DNA from: Welwitschia mirabilis
Lineage: Eukaryota > Gnetophyta > Gnetopsida > Welwitschiales
NCBI GenBank assembly: GCA_051453625.1
Contig: JBOZIK010000001.1
Location: 240,518,609-240,551,136, forward strand
Direction of reading: 5' to 3'
Length of the DNA: 32,528 nucleotides
The notes under the pieces were generated by a model. It saw only the letters and a list, made by a program, of their open reading frames with translations, was not told the origin of the DNA and ran no database searches. This document shows positions 1-11,208 of the stretch, one piece after another. The position numbers and the translations under genes were made by a program. Position 1 is the first letter of the stretch. Each line of letters opens with the position of its first letter.

Positions 1-387
1 CTAGTTCGCCACCTTCACCTGCTCCTACCATGGTGGCTCTACTCCACTCGTGCCGCTAGTGTCCATAACTTATCTCTACCATTAGGATTCAAGATAGAGC
101 AATGACAAAAATAGCAATAGTAGTTGTTGTCAATAAGCATTATGTCATTGAGAATTCTTTTATTTCTGGTTCTAACATTAACATCCATAAAATGGAGTGA
201 AATCTAGTCTAAAAATATACTGGTTATGCAGATGTATAACTCATCACCACCACTCTACTATGATCCTTTTACCTTACTTCCACGTGGCCTATAGCACCCT
301 ATGCCCACCACACTACCTACTCACACATTCTACAATCCCACTGCTAAGGCTATCCATAATTCATTCTTAATATTTTGCTATAGGTTA
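1..387. other. No gene seen; AT-rich sequence with a slightly GC-richer first 60 bases
   Basis: No open frame of useful length and no recognised domain. The first 60 bases are cytosine-rich and would read as a Pro/Ser-rich peptide in one frame, but the frame closes at once, so it is not called a gene. Confidence 0.5.
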
Positions 388-480
388 TTTTCACTTGGTG
401 TAGTGGTAAAGAACTTCATCTATCAATAGAGAGGTTATAGGTTTGAGTCCTAATAGAAGAAATGTTTTTTTTTTTTTTTC
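388..480 (+). repeat. tRNA-derived SINE-like copy (pol III A and B boxes, T-run end)
   Basis: TGGTGTAGTGG at 396-406 fits the pol III A box and GGTTTGAGTCC at 440-450 fits the B box (GGTTCGANTCC) with one change. The spacing of 44 bases is that of a tRNA gene. A run of T follows from about 465, as at the end of Au-type plant SINEs. The flanks do not form a convincing acceptor stem, so a working tRNA gene is unlikely. The exact ends and the SINE family are not determined. Confidence 0.55.
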
Positions 481-1111
481 CCAAATTTTGAATGTTGTAT
501 TGTACACATAAGTAGGAGCTTAGATCATTTCTCATCTTTTGGCTTTATTTAGCACACATGTATTTTAGCTAAGCTATTTCTTAGACATTGCTTAGTTTAA
601 TGCACATGTTCTTAGCTAGCCATTCTCTAGATCTTAGCTCTCTCTTGCCAACATGCACATTTTTATGAATCTCTTTATTTTTTAAAGCTTTTTAACCATT
701 TTTTGAGTTTTTTGGGTATTTGTTTAAATTATAAACTCAAAACTCAATTTATGTCATCAAGTCACATTGGGATGCTGAGTGAGATTCCTTGATTTGAATG
801 GTTTAAGCTCTTTTTATTATCTGTTAAGCTCATTTTTACACTTTGCTTGAGTTTTTTTCTTTTTTTTTTCTCTTTTTGTGGAGAGTTTTTAGCATTTCTG
901 AAATATCTCTCTCATCAAGTAAAGTCGGTATGTGGAGTAAAATGCCTTTACTTGATTTTTTTTTTACATTTTACTTTCACTATTTTTAATGATTTGCTTA
1001 GCTTAACTATACCATATCAGGTCCCTTTTGCTATTTGGTGGTCTTTGTTTTCTTCTCATGTGTAATTATTTTATTAATCCTACTTAAGTCATAAAAAGAA
1101 AAATTACTTTT
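481..1111. other. T-rich sequence without a gene
   Basis: Only a short Phe/Ser-rich frame near 847-1065 that follows from the T-richness. No domain, splice pattern or repeat structure was found. Confidence 0.45.
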
Positions 1112-1163
1112 CACCCCTTAAACACTTAATGTTTTTACACCCCTTAAACACTTAATGTTTTTA
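1112..1163. repeat. Perfect 26-bp tandem duplication
   Basis: The unit beginning CACCCCTTAAACACTTAATG occurs twice back to back (1112-1137 and 1138-1163) without mismatch. This points to a recent local duplication in otherwise decayed sequence. Confidence 0.9.
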
Positions 1164-1803
1164 CTAATAATAAGTTTTGATTGGTAGAGGGCAGAGGAAG
1201 TCTTATGTAGATAGAGATCCATGTCGGGCTTTACACTACCTTGCTAAGATTATTATGTCATCTTAACTACCATAAGTATAAAGTTTGGGCTATGTAAAGA
1301 GCCATGTCTCTCTTAAGTGGAAATTTCTTAAGCACCTCGAGCTCCAGATTTCCATGTACAGCTTGGTAATCGAAGGTATATTGGGTGAAAACTAGAGAAA
1401 TAGTGGTAGGAACTACTTGGATTTCATAACTAAGAGATACGAAATTAATAAAATTTAAAATTTATTAAGTCTAAGATATAAGTAGATCACCAACATTGCA
1501 TGGTACTTTTCCTTAAAGGGGGTATATAATAGATGTAATCAAAATTGGCCGATGACTTGGAAGCTTCACTGAGGTGATTCACAGTTTGTCTTTTCACTCC
1601 TTTGGGAAATAAGGATACTACCCTTGAAGAGCATGTGATCATATCTAAATTTGGTATTAGACTTTAAAATTAAGCAATTTTATCATTTTCATCATATAAT
1701 AATCAATTTAGGCCCCCTTCATTAAAATCTATCTTGTTCAATTAAGAAATTTTAAGTAAAGTATCTTTGTTTTCTTTCTTATGCTTGTAGGCTTTTGGTA
1801 GTT

Positions 1804-1818
1804 AAAGGGAGGGGGGAG
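1804..1818 (+). other. Polypurine tract, possible retroelement PPT
   Basis: A 15-base AAAGGGAGGGGGGAG run stands out in T-rich surroundings. Such tracts prime plus-strand synthesis directly upstream of the 3' LTR of retrotransposons. No LTR start (TG) follows immediately, so the assignment is weak. Confidence 0.3.
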
Positions 1819-2164
1819 TTTTCTTGATTATCACACTTTGTAGTTTGGATAGACCACTCTAATTTTTGGACTTGAGTCCTTTCATAATGACTTTACCTCT
1901 CCATCATGACATTCTTTGTCTCTTTAGTCTTATTGCATTTTGACTTGGATAGGTCATTTGAATTGTTAATGAGAGCAAGATCCCTTCACTTGTGACTATA
2001 TCATCTCATAATTCTTTTTGTTTATATGTTTCTTTTGCATTTAACAATATTTCTTTGTATAATAGATAGATTGCTTCCAACTATGGATGTGAGTAAGATT
2101 CCTCTAATTCTAAACTTTACCTAACAACTTGTTAACTCTCTTCTAGTTTTCATTATTTTTCAAC

Positions 2165-2660
2165 TATGGCACATTCAACATCATCTTTAAAGGGAAAGTC
2201 TCAGTCATTATTAAAATCTTTTACACTCTTTCTCACCACTGGAATCATGACCCGCATCAAAGTCACTCTTCAGGATGATTAGTCATGAAAGGTTTGACAT
2301 GAGGATTTCATATCAATTATGCAAATTTGTGGTTATGAAAATGATTTTTTAAACTTGTACTCGTATACCTCTTTAAGATCTAGCTGAAGAAGATACTTGG
2401 AAAGACATTGATAAAAACTTGATAGAGATTATGTAGAAATATATTGCTTATTAATACAAGAAGTTGGTTGATCAGACCAAAATAAGTTACACCAACTTTT
2501 GTACTTTAAGGTATACATTTTATTTCAAAAATGATCTGGAGCTCCTTAACCTCAGAACTCACATGAATTGTTTAGAGTATGAGAAAGGATAGATAAAATA
2601 ATTAATTGTATAAACGTAAGACATTAAGACAAAGGTAGGAAAAATTGATTCACAAAAATA
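2165..2660 (+). pseudogene. Possible gag-like remnant of an old retroelement
   Basis: From the ATG at 2165 the frame reads MAHSTSSLKGKSQSLLKS and on for about 40 codons before stops. Further coding-like patches follow in shifted frames, such as a stretch around 2300-2400 with acidic and aromatic residues. This is the pattern of a decayed retroelement reading frame. No zinc knuckle or diagnostic motif is visible, so the family is open. Confidence 0.25.
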
Positions 2661-4039
2661 AGTTTACATTAATTATGTCAACTTGATCCACTATTATTTG
2701 GAAGAATCCTTCATGGGATCTTCTTACTCTATGCCGCATGAAAATTTTCTCATTCTTCTGAACCCCCTCATCAACATCAACAGTATACCAGTAAATTCCA
2801 TCCATAAAAGGAATTGCATCATGACAAGGATAAGGATTTACAAAAATAGTAAAACAAAAATAGTAAAATAAGAAGCCTAATCAGACTTAGCAAGACAAAT
2901 ACGAAGTTTAAAATATTGCTAATCCTTAAAAAAATAAATATTAGTGCTTATGATGTGGAAAAACAAGATCATACCATAGACTTTTATAGGATCCCTTGAA
3001 ACAAGATTAATTTACACCTAAGGTCAATGCAGTTACTAAATAATCTCATTTTCTTGATGATGTTAAAAATTCTAAATCATAAGTAGTTTTTCATAACTTA
3101 GACTTTATTGGTATGAGTGACCACATACATCATGAAGATATGTGTTTGCAGCTAGATAAAAGAGAAGCTTTATTAAGACTCTCAAGTATGTAATCCTAAT
3201 GTCTTAGATGAATTAATCAACAATTGGGATGAAGAAATAATAATGTACTTATGGTATTATAGTTTACATCAAGGAATCAATTGTGGTAAAGATCATTAGA
3301 TGTGGTGTAGGATGTTACAAAATTAGAAGAGATACAAAGCTTAGTTCTTCAAAAGATAAATTTTATCACCTAACACATCTAATCATTGAAAATCAGAAGA
3401 TTATTACTATAAGAATGACCTCTAGAAGCCCTATAAGAAATGGTGCATTTTAATCCAAAATTACTTCCTATTTGAAAGCCATTTTAATAACTTTACTAAA
3501 CTCCATATTTATTTTAATATAAGATTACTTCATTCTGAAGGGTTATTTTGACATGTTTGCTAAACTCCATCTTTAGTCCTACTATTAATGGTTGATTTAT
3601 TTTTTTAATCCTTCTTTATCTTTAAATAACTCATTGGAGTAATAGTTTGACTATAGAAAAACCATTAGGAAGTCTTCGTCTATCTTTCATATAATCTATC
3701 TACTTCAAAAAAAAAACAAAGGGAGGGAAAGGGGACAAGGAATATAGACTTAGTTAGAAATCTCAAAAGTTATTATGTAGAAGTTTGCACATTGGGATCT
3801 ACCATCTAATAGTGATTAAATAGTAATAGAAGAAATAAGTACAAGTTTACCATGTAAAGAAGGAGGCAATAACATGCTTGAGGAATAAAGCATTTAAGAT
3901 TGAGTGATGATAAGAATTACATCCATATTGTTTAACTACAATCTACAAAAAGATCTTTTTGTTCCAGATCCCCTTATCCATCCTAATGTTTTGGTTGGTT
4001 AGAGTTATCATGAGGGATTTAAAAATCAAGATGTAAATG
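2661..4039. other. Decayed sequence without a definable gene
   Basis: Short frames only (for example 2683-2871), with no recognisable domain. It lies between two retroelement-like patches and is probably part of the same decayed insertion. Confidence 0.35.
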
Positions 4040-4206
4040 TTGGAGATAAATGCAATACGCAACTTGTTATTGAGCTTGAAAAGCCCCTTAAAGCTAATCT
4101 TGACTTTACCCTTCCTTTCATCTTTCAAGTAGAAAACTTACCCAATGTGATGATTTTTGGCTTTGATGTAATGTTCTTACTTATTAATTGTCATATTAAA
4201 AGGCCT
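4040..4206 (+). pseudogene. Retropepsin-like fragment (C-terminal half)
   Basis: An open stretch of about 53 codons ends at the TAG after CHIKRP. It contains PFIFQVENLPNVMIFGFDVM, which resembles the conserved second half of plant retroelement proteases (hydrophobic strand, short loop, then an ILGMD-like segment). The catalytic DTG/DSG half is not visible just upstream. The match is by eye and short, so confidence is low. Confidence 0.3.
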
Positions 4207-6339
4207 TAGAGATAATCAAAATCATTTGTTTCAATGATCATGATGGTTGTAGTCTGAAGGACAAGGGACGGTTATTAAACTTTTTGAGTTCAATATCATA
4301 TTCCAAAGCCTTTAACAATTGGGTCTCACACTTAACTTGATTAAAAAGCTTGAAAACTTGATAGTTAAGACTACCTAGTCTGGAGCACTACTTAGATGGA
4401 TGACTTTCTAAGAAGTGCTACATGTAGAGTAGGTATGTTTTCATGAGATTATCAACTAAGATGGTTATTTTCATGAGTTCTAGCCATCATGCTCTTTTGA
4501 CTCTCTAAGTAGTACAATAAATTTTCATCTTTTAATAATAAAAATATCAAATAACATTATAGTCCTTTTTAAGATTATATAGGCTAAATAAAATGGGTAT
4601 GATAATAATAACAATAAGCTGATTTTGTTACAATTAATATAATAGACATAGGTTAAGTATAAAAGGTCACTCTAAAAATTTCTCTAATTTATCATTATGA
4701 TCATCATTTTATGATTTCTTTCAAGAATACTTAATCCAAAACAAACAACTATAAAATGGAAATCACTCTAAAAGATTTGAAAATACACAAAGAATTGATG
4801 TTATTTAAATAGTATTAGAGGAGGCATTTTTGCAAAAAGCAACTTATTTAGGTGATAATATTCCTCCTTATTCATGGATTCAGAGCAACATGACTTTAAA
4901 TCCCTCAGGAAAAGGAACATGTCTACTTTGTGGTTGGAATGTCATTAAATATGAATACAACATCTATCTTAAATTTCCCTCAACAAACAAGATATAAGAG
5001 AAATTTAAAAAAATGAAAGCTCATAACTTAATTGATTTATTTTAGGTTTTACCTAGAACTTTGGATAACTTTGTCAATAAATCTTTCAAGTTTATGCCAT
5101 AAAAAATTATTATGTTCAACAGATCCATAAGGTCTCTACTAATGTAATAAAAAAAATTCAATTTTAATTTCAAAAAGTAATAAACTCAAATATTCCTTGT
5201 CATCTTTTTCTCCCACCATTTACCCAATCTTGAAATCATGGAAAATGCTATTATTGAACTAGTTCCTTTAAGCGTTTGTTTATCTTCCAAAATTACCAAA
5301 CTTGGTAGTTCCATTCAAATAAAAAAACTTAACATTAGTATTCAAATATTAAACAGCTTTAAAAGAAATAGTATAGGCCTTGTCATTTATTTTGGGAAAT
5401 GAAAAATGAAGTAAAACATAAAAGTACATTTCTATCCAGAGGAGGTTCTACTCCATGAAAACATCCACCCTCAACAAAAATTTCCAACCCATTTATGAAA
5501 GTAATGTCATAAATACAACACAACGCACATTAAAATGTGTTAGCACACATTTGGAGAAAAGTGCCACGTGCACCCAACACATACAATGTCATTTTTGATA
5601 GTCCATGCAAGGATTTAAGAATATTTTCTACAAGAGGAACATTTAAATTGAATAAAAACAATAAATAAAAACTAAGGAATAAAAGCTAATACTATTGATA
5701 CAAATGACTCAATTTCAGAGTAGGAAATCCATTTCATAAAAGGAAACCTAAATCTTCTGAAATTGGTTTTCAACATCTTTTGTATTTTTTTGCCATTTCT
5801 TTTACCAGCTTCTCTTGAGCATTTTTACTATCTCGAGATACAAATCATAAAAGGACATATGACATCATGCAAATTCATAGAAAGTGATAGGTTTCCAATT
5901 AAAACATAATACTTTTGATTAAGCCATTAAATATTTCATCAAGCTTTAGATTTTCCCCACAAAAAGAACCTATGGATACCCAAAAAAGGAAAAAAAAAAT
6001 TCTTGATGCAACTCTTATCATTAGAATACTAGCAATACAAACTATGTCACATAAACATGATAAAACAATTGATGACTGACTGAAAATAAACAATATAAAA
6101 ACAATGAAATCATTTAGGAAAAGAGATTATGCACAAGTGAGAGTCATCTCCTACTAAAATATCCTTATATACCTTTCTGCAATTTTAAATTGAAAGTAGA
6201 GAAGCATATATCAAATACTGAAAGAAAAGTGAGCCAAAGGTTTTGACGTGGCCAGTGAGGCTACAAGCAACTCACCTTTTCTAATTCTGAAATGAGGAAC
6301 AGATTCTAAAAGATCTCTTTAAAATCACCATTTCATACA
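4207..6339. other. AT-rich decayed sequence, no gene
   Basis: Nothing beyond short chance frames. A brief open patch around 4850-4990 contains CLLCG, but the rest of a zinc knuckle (His and last Cys) is missing. Confidence 0.4.
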
Positions 6340-6430
6340 ACTATGAACATAGATGAACTTAACATTAATAAAACATTTATAGATGTTGGGTCAGAATTTA
6401 ATGTGATCAAGAACAAATATCTATAAAAAC
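6340..6430 (+). pseudogene. Retropepsin active-site-like fragment (DVG for DTG)
   Basis: The frame reads KTFIDVGSEFNVIKNKYL before a stop. This resembles the aspartic protease active-site strand of plant retroelements, in which D-T/S-G is followed by a small-residue and hydrophobic stretch and then V-I. The catalytic DTG is DVG here, which fits an inactivated copy. It lies about 2.1 kb downstream of the other protease-like fragment, so two nested or rearranged elements are possible. Confidence 0.3.
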
Positions 6431-7823
6431 TGGAGAGCTTGACAAAAGTAAATGCTAGGCAATCATGATAAAGAACTTTATGATCAAGGAGGATCATCCT
6501 TGGCAAAGGGATTCTTAGATGTTAAATATAAAAACAAGATTGCTTGGAAAAATAATTCCATATTATAGAGCATTAACTATCATATAATATAACTTGAGGA
6601 AGATAATGGTTTAACTTTATTAGTGTCATAACTCCATTAATTCATTAATAACTAAATACAAGATAAGACGAAAGATAAATCCCTATAAAATGAAGTCTAG
6701 CATCCATAGTAACACAAAATGGAAGTCATGAGAGAAAGATAAAATAATTCCTTTTTAAGAAGTTAATTTCAGGACAACCATGTCACATTTACAAGCGTCC
6801 TTTGTTTCTTCTTCCTCTTCTTCTTTTCTTTGCTTTTCTTTTTTCTTTCTTTCTTTGGACAAGAAGAGTACATTAGGAGTTAGACACTACATGGTTAGGT
6901 CTCCTGATAATGCATATCTAAGATATAAAAACATTACTTGTGTGCACCATCAGATACCATGAATACATGGTTAGGACCATTACCCACCCAGCACATTGTC
7001 AAACACAAACTCAAGATGTTGAATCTCATGACTTATAAATGTAGGTTGAACCAATAACACAAGGCACTAGCTCTAAAAGGGGATTTGAAGTGAGAAGAAG
7101 AGAACAAAGTGATAAAACAAGGCATAAATCTTGTCATTGCATTCGCTTAAATTCAATTACTTATTAAAATAAGACATCAATTGTAGTAAGGCTTACTATA
7201 TTTTAATTTTCATATATTATGTAGGTGAATTGTTTTTTTTAAACGGACTTCGTCCATGGTTTCTTTGAAGTAATTGCCTAGAAATTATATCTCTTTCATA
7301 AGGAAAAATTCCTTTATAATTCATGGGATATTTCACTCTTTTATAATTAATATAATATTCCATCCTTACATTCCCTCTTCTAATATAGAACTAGAATGAG
7401 GAGAAACCTAAAAAGCTTTTAAAATTTGCTATTTCCATATATAGGTCTAAACTTTGATTCTTCAATTGTTCTAACTGAAAAGAATTATTTTAGTAAATCA
7501 TTATTTATTATTATTGCTTTTAGAAGTACACCAGAGGCAAATTATATTTTTTACTTTTCTCATAATTGTTATTGATTACCAATAGCATAGTTCTCACAAG
7601 GTTAATCTAAGAACATTTCTGGTGCTATCAATGGTACTATTCTCCTTTCTTAGTTAGACAACTATTTTTTTTGGTCATGACCTTGTAAATCCTCTTTCAA
7701 GAGACAACCTTTAGTGTCCTAGTTAAAAGTTCCTTGAAAAATCATTGAAACTTCTTTCGCAAAAAAACTACTAAAAATTAATGCATATATGTTTCCTTTT
7801 AACATTAATTGTGGTATTCATTC
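6431..7823. other. No gene; polypyrimidine tract near 6800-6855
   Basis: AT-rich. A TTC/CTT-rich pyrimidine tract lies at about 6805-6855. A small hairpin-forming sequence, GGACTTCGTCC, sits near 7240. No reverse-transcriptase or other domain was recognised. Confidence 0.4.
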
Positions 7824-7950
7824 NNNNNNNNNNNNNNNNNNNNNNNNNNNNNNNNNNNNNNNNNNNNNNNNNNNNNNNNNNNNNNNNNNNNNNNNNNNNN
7901 NNNNNNNNNNNNNNNNNNNNNNNNNNNNNNNNNNNNNNNNNNNNNNNNNN
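7824..7950. other. Assembly gap (N run)
   Basis: 127 unknown bases directly abut a long TG array, so the gap was probably caused by the microsatellite. Confidence 0.97.

Positions 7951-8021
<71 letters not shown>
7951..8021. repeat. (TG)35 microsatellite
   Basis: About 35 uninterrupted TG units. The true length is unknown because the array begins at the gap edge. Alternating purine-pyrimidine arrays of this length can adopt Z-DNA and are highly variable. Confidence 0.98.
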
Positions 8022-8024
<3 letters not shown>

Positions 8025-8344
8025 GAGCAGGAAATACTAGCACTGCATGAAAGCACTAGTCACACTAGATTTAACTAGTGAGTTAGGAAATCATTGACTA
8101 GATTTAACAAGTGAGTTAGGGCCTTACCCTTCTCATGTAACTGTAATTGATATTTGATTAAAGGAGATTAGGTACCAACATGGAAAAAATAGGGAAATGA
8201 TTGTTTTTCAAATGATTAGTCACCTATAATACAAGGACCTTAAAAGATGTACAGATTTCAATACATCTTCCCCCAAATAGGTAAATTTAGATGTGTTTAA
8301 CCTTTAAATAATGTATTATTTTAAGATACTTAAATGATTAAATC

Positions 8345-8420
8345 ACTCACTATGACAAAATTTTAGATTCAACCCATGCAGTGATGGGAAAACCACTATG
8401 CTACTCCTATGGCTAGCCAA
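8345..8420 (-). repeat. tRNA-derived SINE-like copy, shortened
   Basis: On the minus strand TAGCATAGTGG (8393-8403) is a full match to the A-box consensus, and GGGTTGAATCT (8365-8375) fits the B box with small changes. The boxes are only 17 bases apart, shorter than in a tRNA gene, so this is a degenerate or internally deleted copy, not a functional tRNA. Confidence 0.4.
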
Positions 8421-8480
8421 CAAGGTTCTATGTGGTTAAATGACAAATTGAATCTGTAATGAATCCAAGGCCCTTAGAGT

Positions 8481-8606
8481 CTTACCTATCTATCTAGTCT
8501 TTCTTGGTAACTTAGCACTGGGGGCTTGTTTAGTGTAGTCCAACTTACCTCTCTTTCATGGTCTCTCATAGTAGCTTAGCTCTAGGGGCTTGTTTAGGGT
8601 GATCTA
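8481..8606. repeat. Diverged 63-bp tandem duplication
   Basis: Two units (8481-8543 and 8544-8606) begin CTTACCT and share CTTAGC, a GGGGCTTGTTTAG core and a GT/GA-rich end, with many substitutions and a one-base shift. An old local duplication. Confidence 0.75.
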
Positions 8607-8807
8607 CCTAAATAAAGAATACATATTCTTCCTTTTATAATTAAATTATTAATTTTAAGAAAAAATAGATATATGTATGTATACATATTTTGGTTTTCAT
8701 TTATTCTCTTATTTTCTTGACATTATATTGCCAACGTTACATTTTCACTATATCTTCTTGTATGTGTACAACCATGTCTTGATTACATTGTTAATTGTTA
8801 ATGAAAA

Positions 8808-8808
<1 letters not shown>

Positions 8809-8884
<76 letters not shown>

Positions 8885-8895
8885 TGTGTGTGTGT
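8809..8895. repeat. Compound microsatellite (CT)6(CA)30CG(TG)6
   Basis: A CT run changes into about 30 CA units (8821-8880), then CG, then a short GT/TG run to 8895. CA followed by TG makes the 3' end self-complementary, so a hairpin can form. This is the second CA/TG array within 1 kb. Confidence 0.97.
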
Positions 8896-9528
8896 TTTAC
8901 ATGATCATGCCAATTATTTAGTAATTAGTCTTAGACTTGAACTACAAACTAATTAATTTTCATGATTATTTTTTAATATCTAATTTGAGAGCCATGCTGA
9001 TTAGTTCCCAGTTTTTAATGACATTTCCAATTCCTCTCCAAATAAACAAACAATATATTATGTTATCAACATTTGTGTATCTCCAATATGATTTAAGAAA
9101 ATGGAAGAATATGGTTTGTTCATAAAAATGTTTAAATTTTGAATAAGGAAAAATGGATGTACTAACTTAATTATTTATTCATGGATTTGATATCTGCCCC
9201 TAAACTACTTCCTTTGAAATTTTTCCAATAAACTTAACTTTTGAAGGTTAGATAAATCATAGTATAGTTTTCTTATTTATGGTATCTGTCATAAAGAATA
9301 TATATCTTTATTTGCTAAGCAGTTCACTAGATTTGAGAGAGCTAAGTAAAGGATTGCCTTCCCCCTTTTTTTCAAAAATACCACACTTTTCTTCTCTATT
9401 TTCTGAGCTTTTTGTCTTTGTAATTTCTTTATATTTTAAATCCTAATAAATAGAAATAGAATTACAATTACCCATTTTGTTTTTTTTTTTTTTTTTTGGG
9501 AAATTACATTACAAGATAAAAGGAATTA
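8896..9528. other. AT-rich sequence without a gene, ending near a T17-18 run
   Basis: Only short frames. A run of about 18 T lies at 9480-9497, shortly before the foldback element. No domain was seen. Confidence 0.45.
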
Positions 9529-10546
9529 TACTAGCCTAGATATATATTTTGTATACATCTGATATTTGACTGAGAGATATCAATTTCTACTGCCTTTTAG
9601 ATAAGGGTATAAGCATTAACTTAAATGCATTTTGCCTCCACATAGTGTTGAGTTTGATTATAATCAAAGTTTACCTTTAGTCAACATTAACTTTGATTGT
9701 ATAGTTAATGCTAACCATTCACCAAAAGTTCATGCCTTGTTCTTAGTTAAAATTAATTTCTACTACCTTTTGTATGAGGATACAAGCATTAACTTAAACA
9801 TATTTAGCCTCTACATTGTCATTGACTTTAATCATAATCAAAGTTGACTTTGCCTTAAGTTAACTTTGATCGTATAGTCAATGCTAACCATTCACCAAAA
9901 GTTCATGCCTTGTTCATAGTCAAAATTAATTTCTACTACTTTTTAGATGAGGATACAAGCATTAACTTAAACATATTTAGCCTCTACATTGGCATTAACT
10001 TTAATCATTATCAAAGTTGACTTTGCCTTAGGTTAATATTAACTTTGCTTATATGGTCAATGTTTACCATTTACCAAAAGTCAATGTCTCATTCTTGGCC
10101 AAAATTTTATAGGTAAATTTTAGCTCATAATAGGAAAATTTTAGTCGAGAATGAGGCATTAACCTTTAGTAAATGGTCAACATCAACCATATGAGCAAAG
10201 TTAACAATGAGTAAAGGAAAACGCAATTGTAATTATGGCTAAAGTCAACCCTAATGTGGAGGTACGATATGTTTAAGTTAATGCTTGTGCCCTCATCTGA
10301 AAGGTGGAAGAAATTGATTTTTCCCAAGAACAAGGCATGGACTTTTGTTGAATGGTTAGCATTAACTATATAATCAAAGTCAACATTGATCGAAGGCAAA
10401 GTCAAGTTTGACTTGGGTCAAACTCAATACCAATGTGAAGACAGAGAGTGTTTAGCTTAATGCTTGTACCTTTGTCCAAAGGAAATAGCAATTAATATCT
10501 CTTGGACAAATATTGGATGCATATGAAATATATATCTAAGCTAGTA
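9529..10546. mobile_element. Foldback-type element with tandem units in both inverted arms
   Basis: The left end TACTAGCCTAGATATATAT and the reverse complement of the right end (TACTAGCTTAGATATATAT) match almost perfectly, and the similarity continues inward on both sides. The left arm holds three direct units of exactly 173 bp (starts 9579, 9752, 9925). The right arm holds two units in opposite orientation (10496-10319 and 10318-10141, about 178 bp each). A centre of about 40 bp (10101-10140) is itself palindromic around AAAATTTTA. The unequal arms and modular units are the hallmark of foldback elements; MULE-type long-TIR elements are an alternative. No clear target-site duplication was found. 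The frames at 9632-9847 (plus) and 10166-10405 (minus) are the same repeat read from either side, not genes. Confidence 0.8.
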
Positions 10547-11208
10547 ATAATATGCCATTGGTTGTAAGTAATGGAAAATAAATAACATTCTAATTAATAA
10601 ATAGTTTAGAAATACATATTCCCACCTTATTATATATCATTAATTATAATGAAATATATGTCCTTAAATTAGTATACATAACCTTAGTTTAAAGAATGAA
10701 ATTCATTAGTTATAAATGCATTAATTACTAAATCTCTTATGGAATCACTTGGATTAGTCATAGTTTCTTTCATTAGAAAGGCTTCTATGAAAATGTCATA
10801 AGCACTATTTATAATCATTATCATCAAACATGCTATTTAAACACATAATCTTAATGTAGAAAACCATTGGTAATGATTTAAGTATCTAATGATATCTCTT
10901 TTATAAATCTATATTTGAAAAATGGATAAACAAGAAAAAGAAAAATAATGTAGGAAAGAAGCGCTCATAAAGGAAATAGAGATATTAAGTATCACTTTGT
11001 TACAATGAAGGTAATAAAGAATAACATAGGCATGTAAAACTCATGAAATAGTATGACAATGAAGGTAACAAAGAACAACATAGGCATGTTGCATAGATAA
11101 TTTAATAATATTTAATTACAAAAAATAAATAATATTTCATTTCATATCATTTGATAAAAATGCACACCATAGATGAAGTGGTGAGTAATTACAAAGAAGA
11201 TGTATTTT
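10547..11208. other. Presumed 3' flank of the Helitron gene, with a 54-bp direct repeat
   Basis: No coding content. ACAATGAAGGTAAYAAAGAA followed by a shared ACATAGGCATGT tail occurs at 11002 and again at 11056. This stretch lies downstream of the Helitron helicase C-terminus, so the Helitron 3' end (hairpin plus CTRR) should lie here or further left. I did not find a clear terminus. Confidence 0.45.

Noticed and set aside
388-480. Functional tRNA gene
   Set aside because: Pol III boxes are present, but I could not pair an acceptor stem or read a sound anticodon arm.
5560-5585. CCACGTGC, a G-box core that might mark a promoter
   Set aside because: A single 6-base palindrome with no gene or TATA context nearby.
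7771-8078. Cys-Val and Thr-His repeat proteins around the TG array
   Set aside because: Translation of a dinucleotide repeat through an N gap.
8677-8904. 75-residue frame ending in a Thr-His repeat
   Set aside because: Its tail is the CA microsatellite, and the rest has no domain.
9632-10405. Similar predicted proteins on opposite strands (9632-9847 plus, 10166-10405 minus), looking like a small gene family
   Set aside because: They are the same 173-bp repeat module read from both arms of the foldback element. The module length is not a multiple of three.
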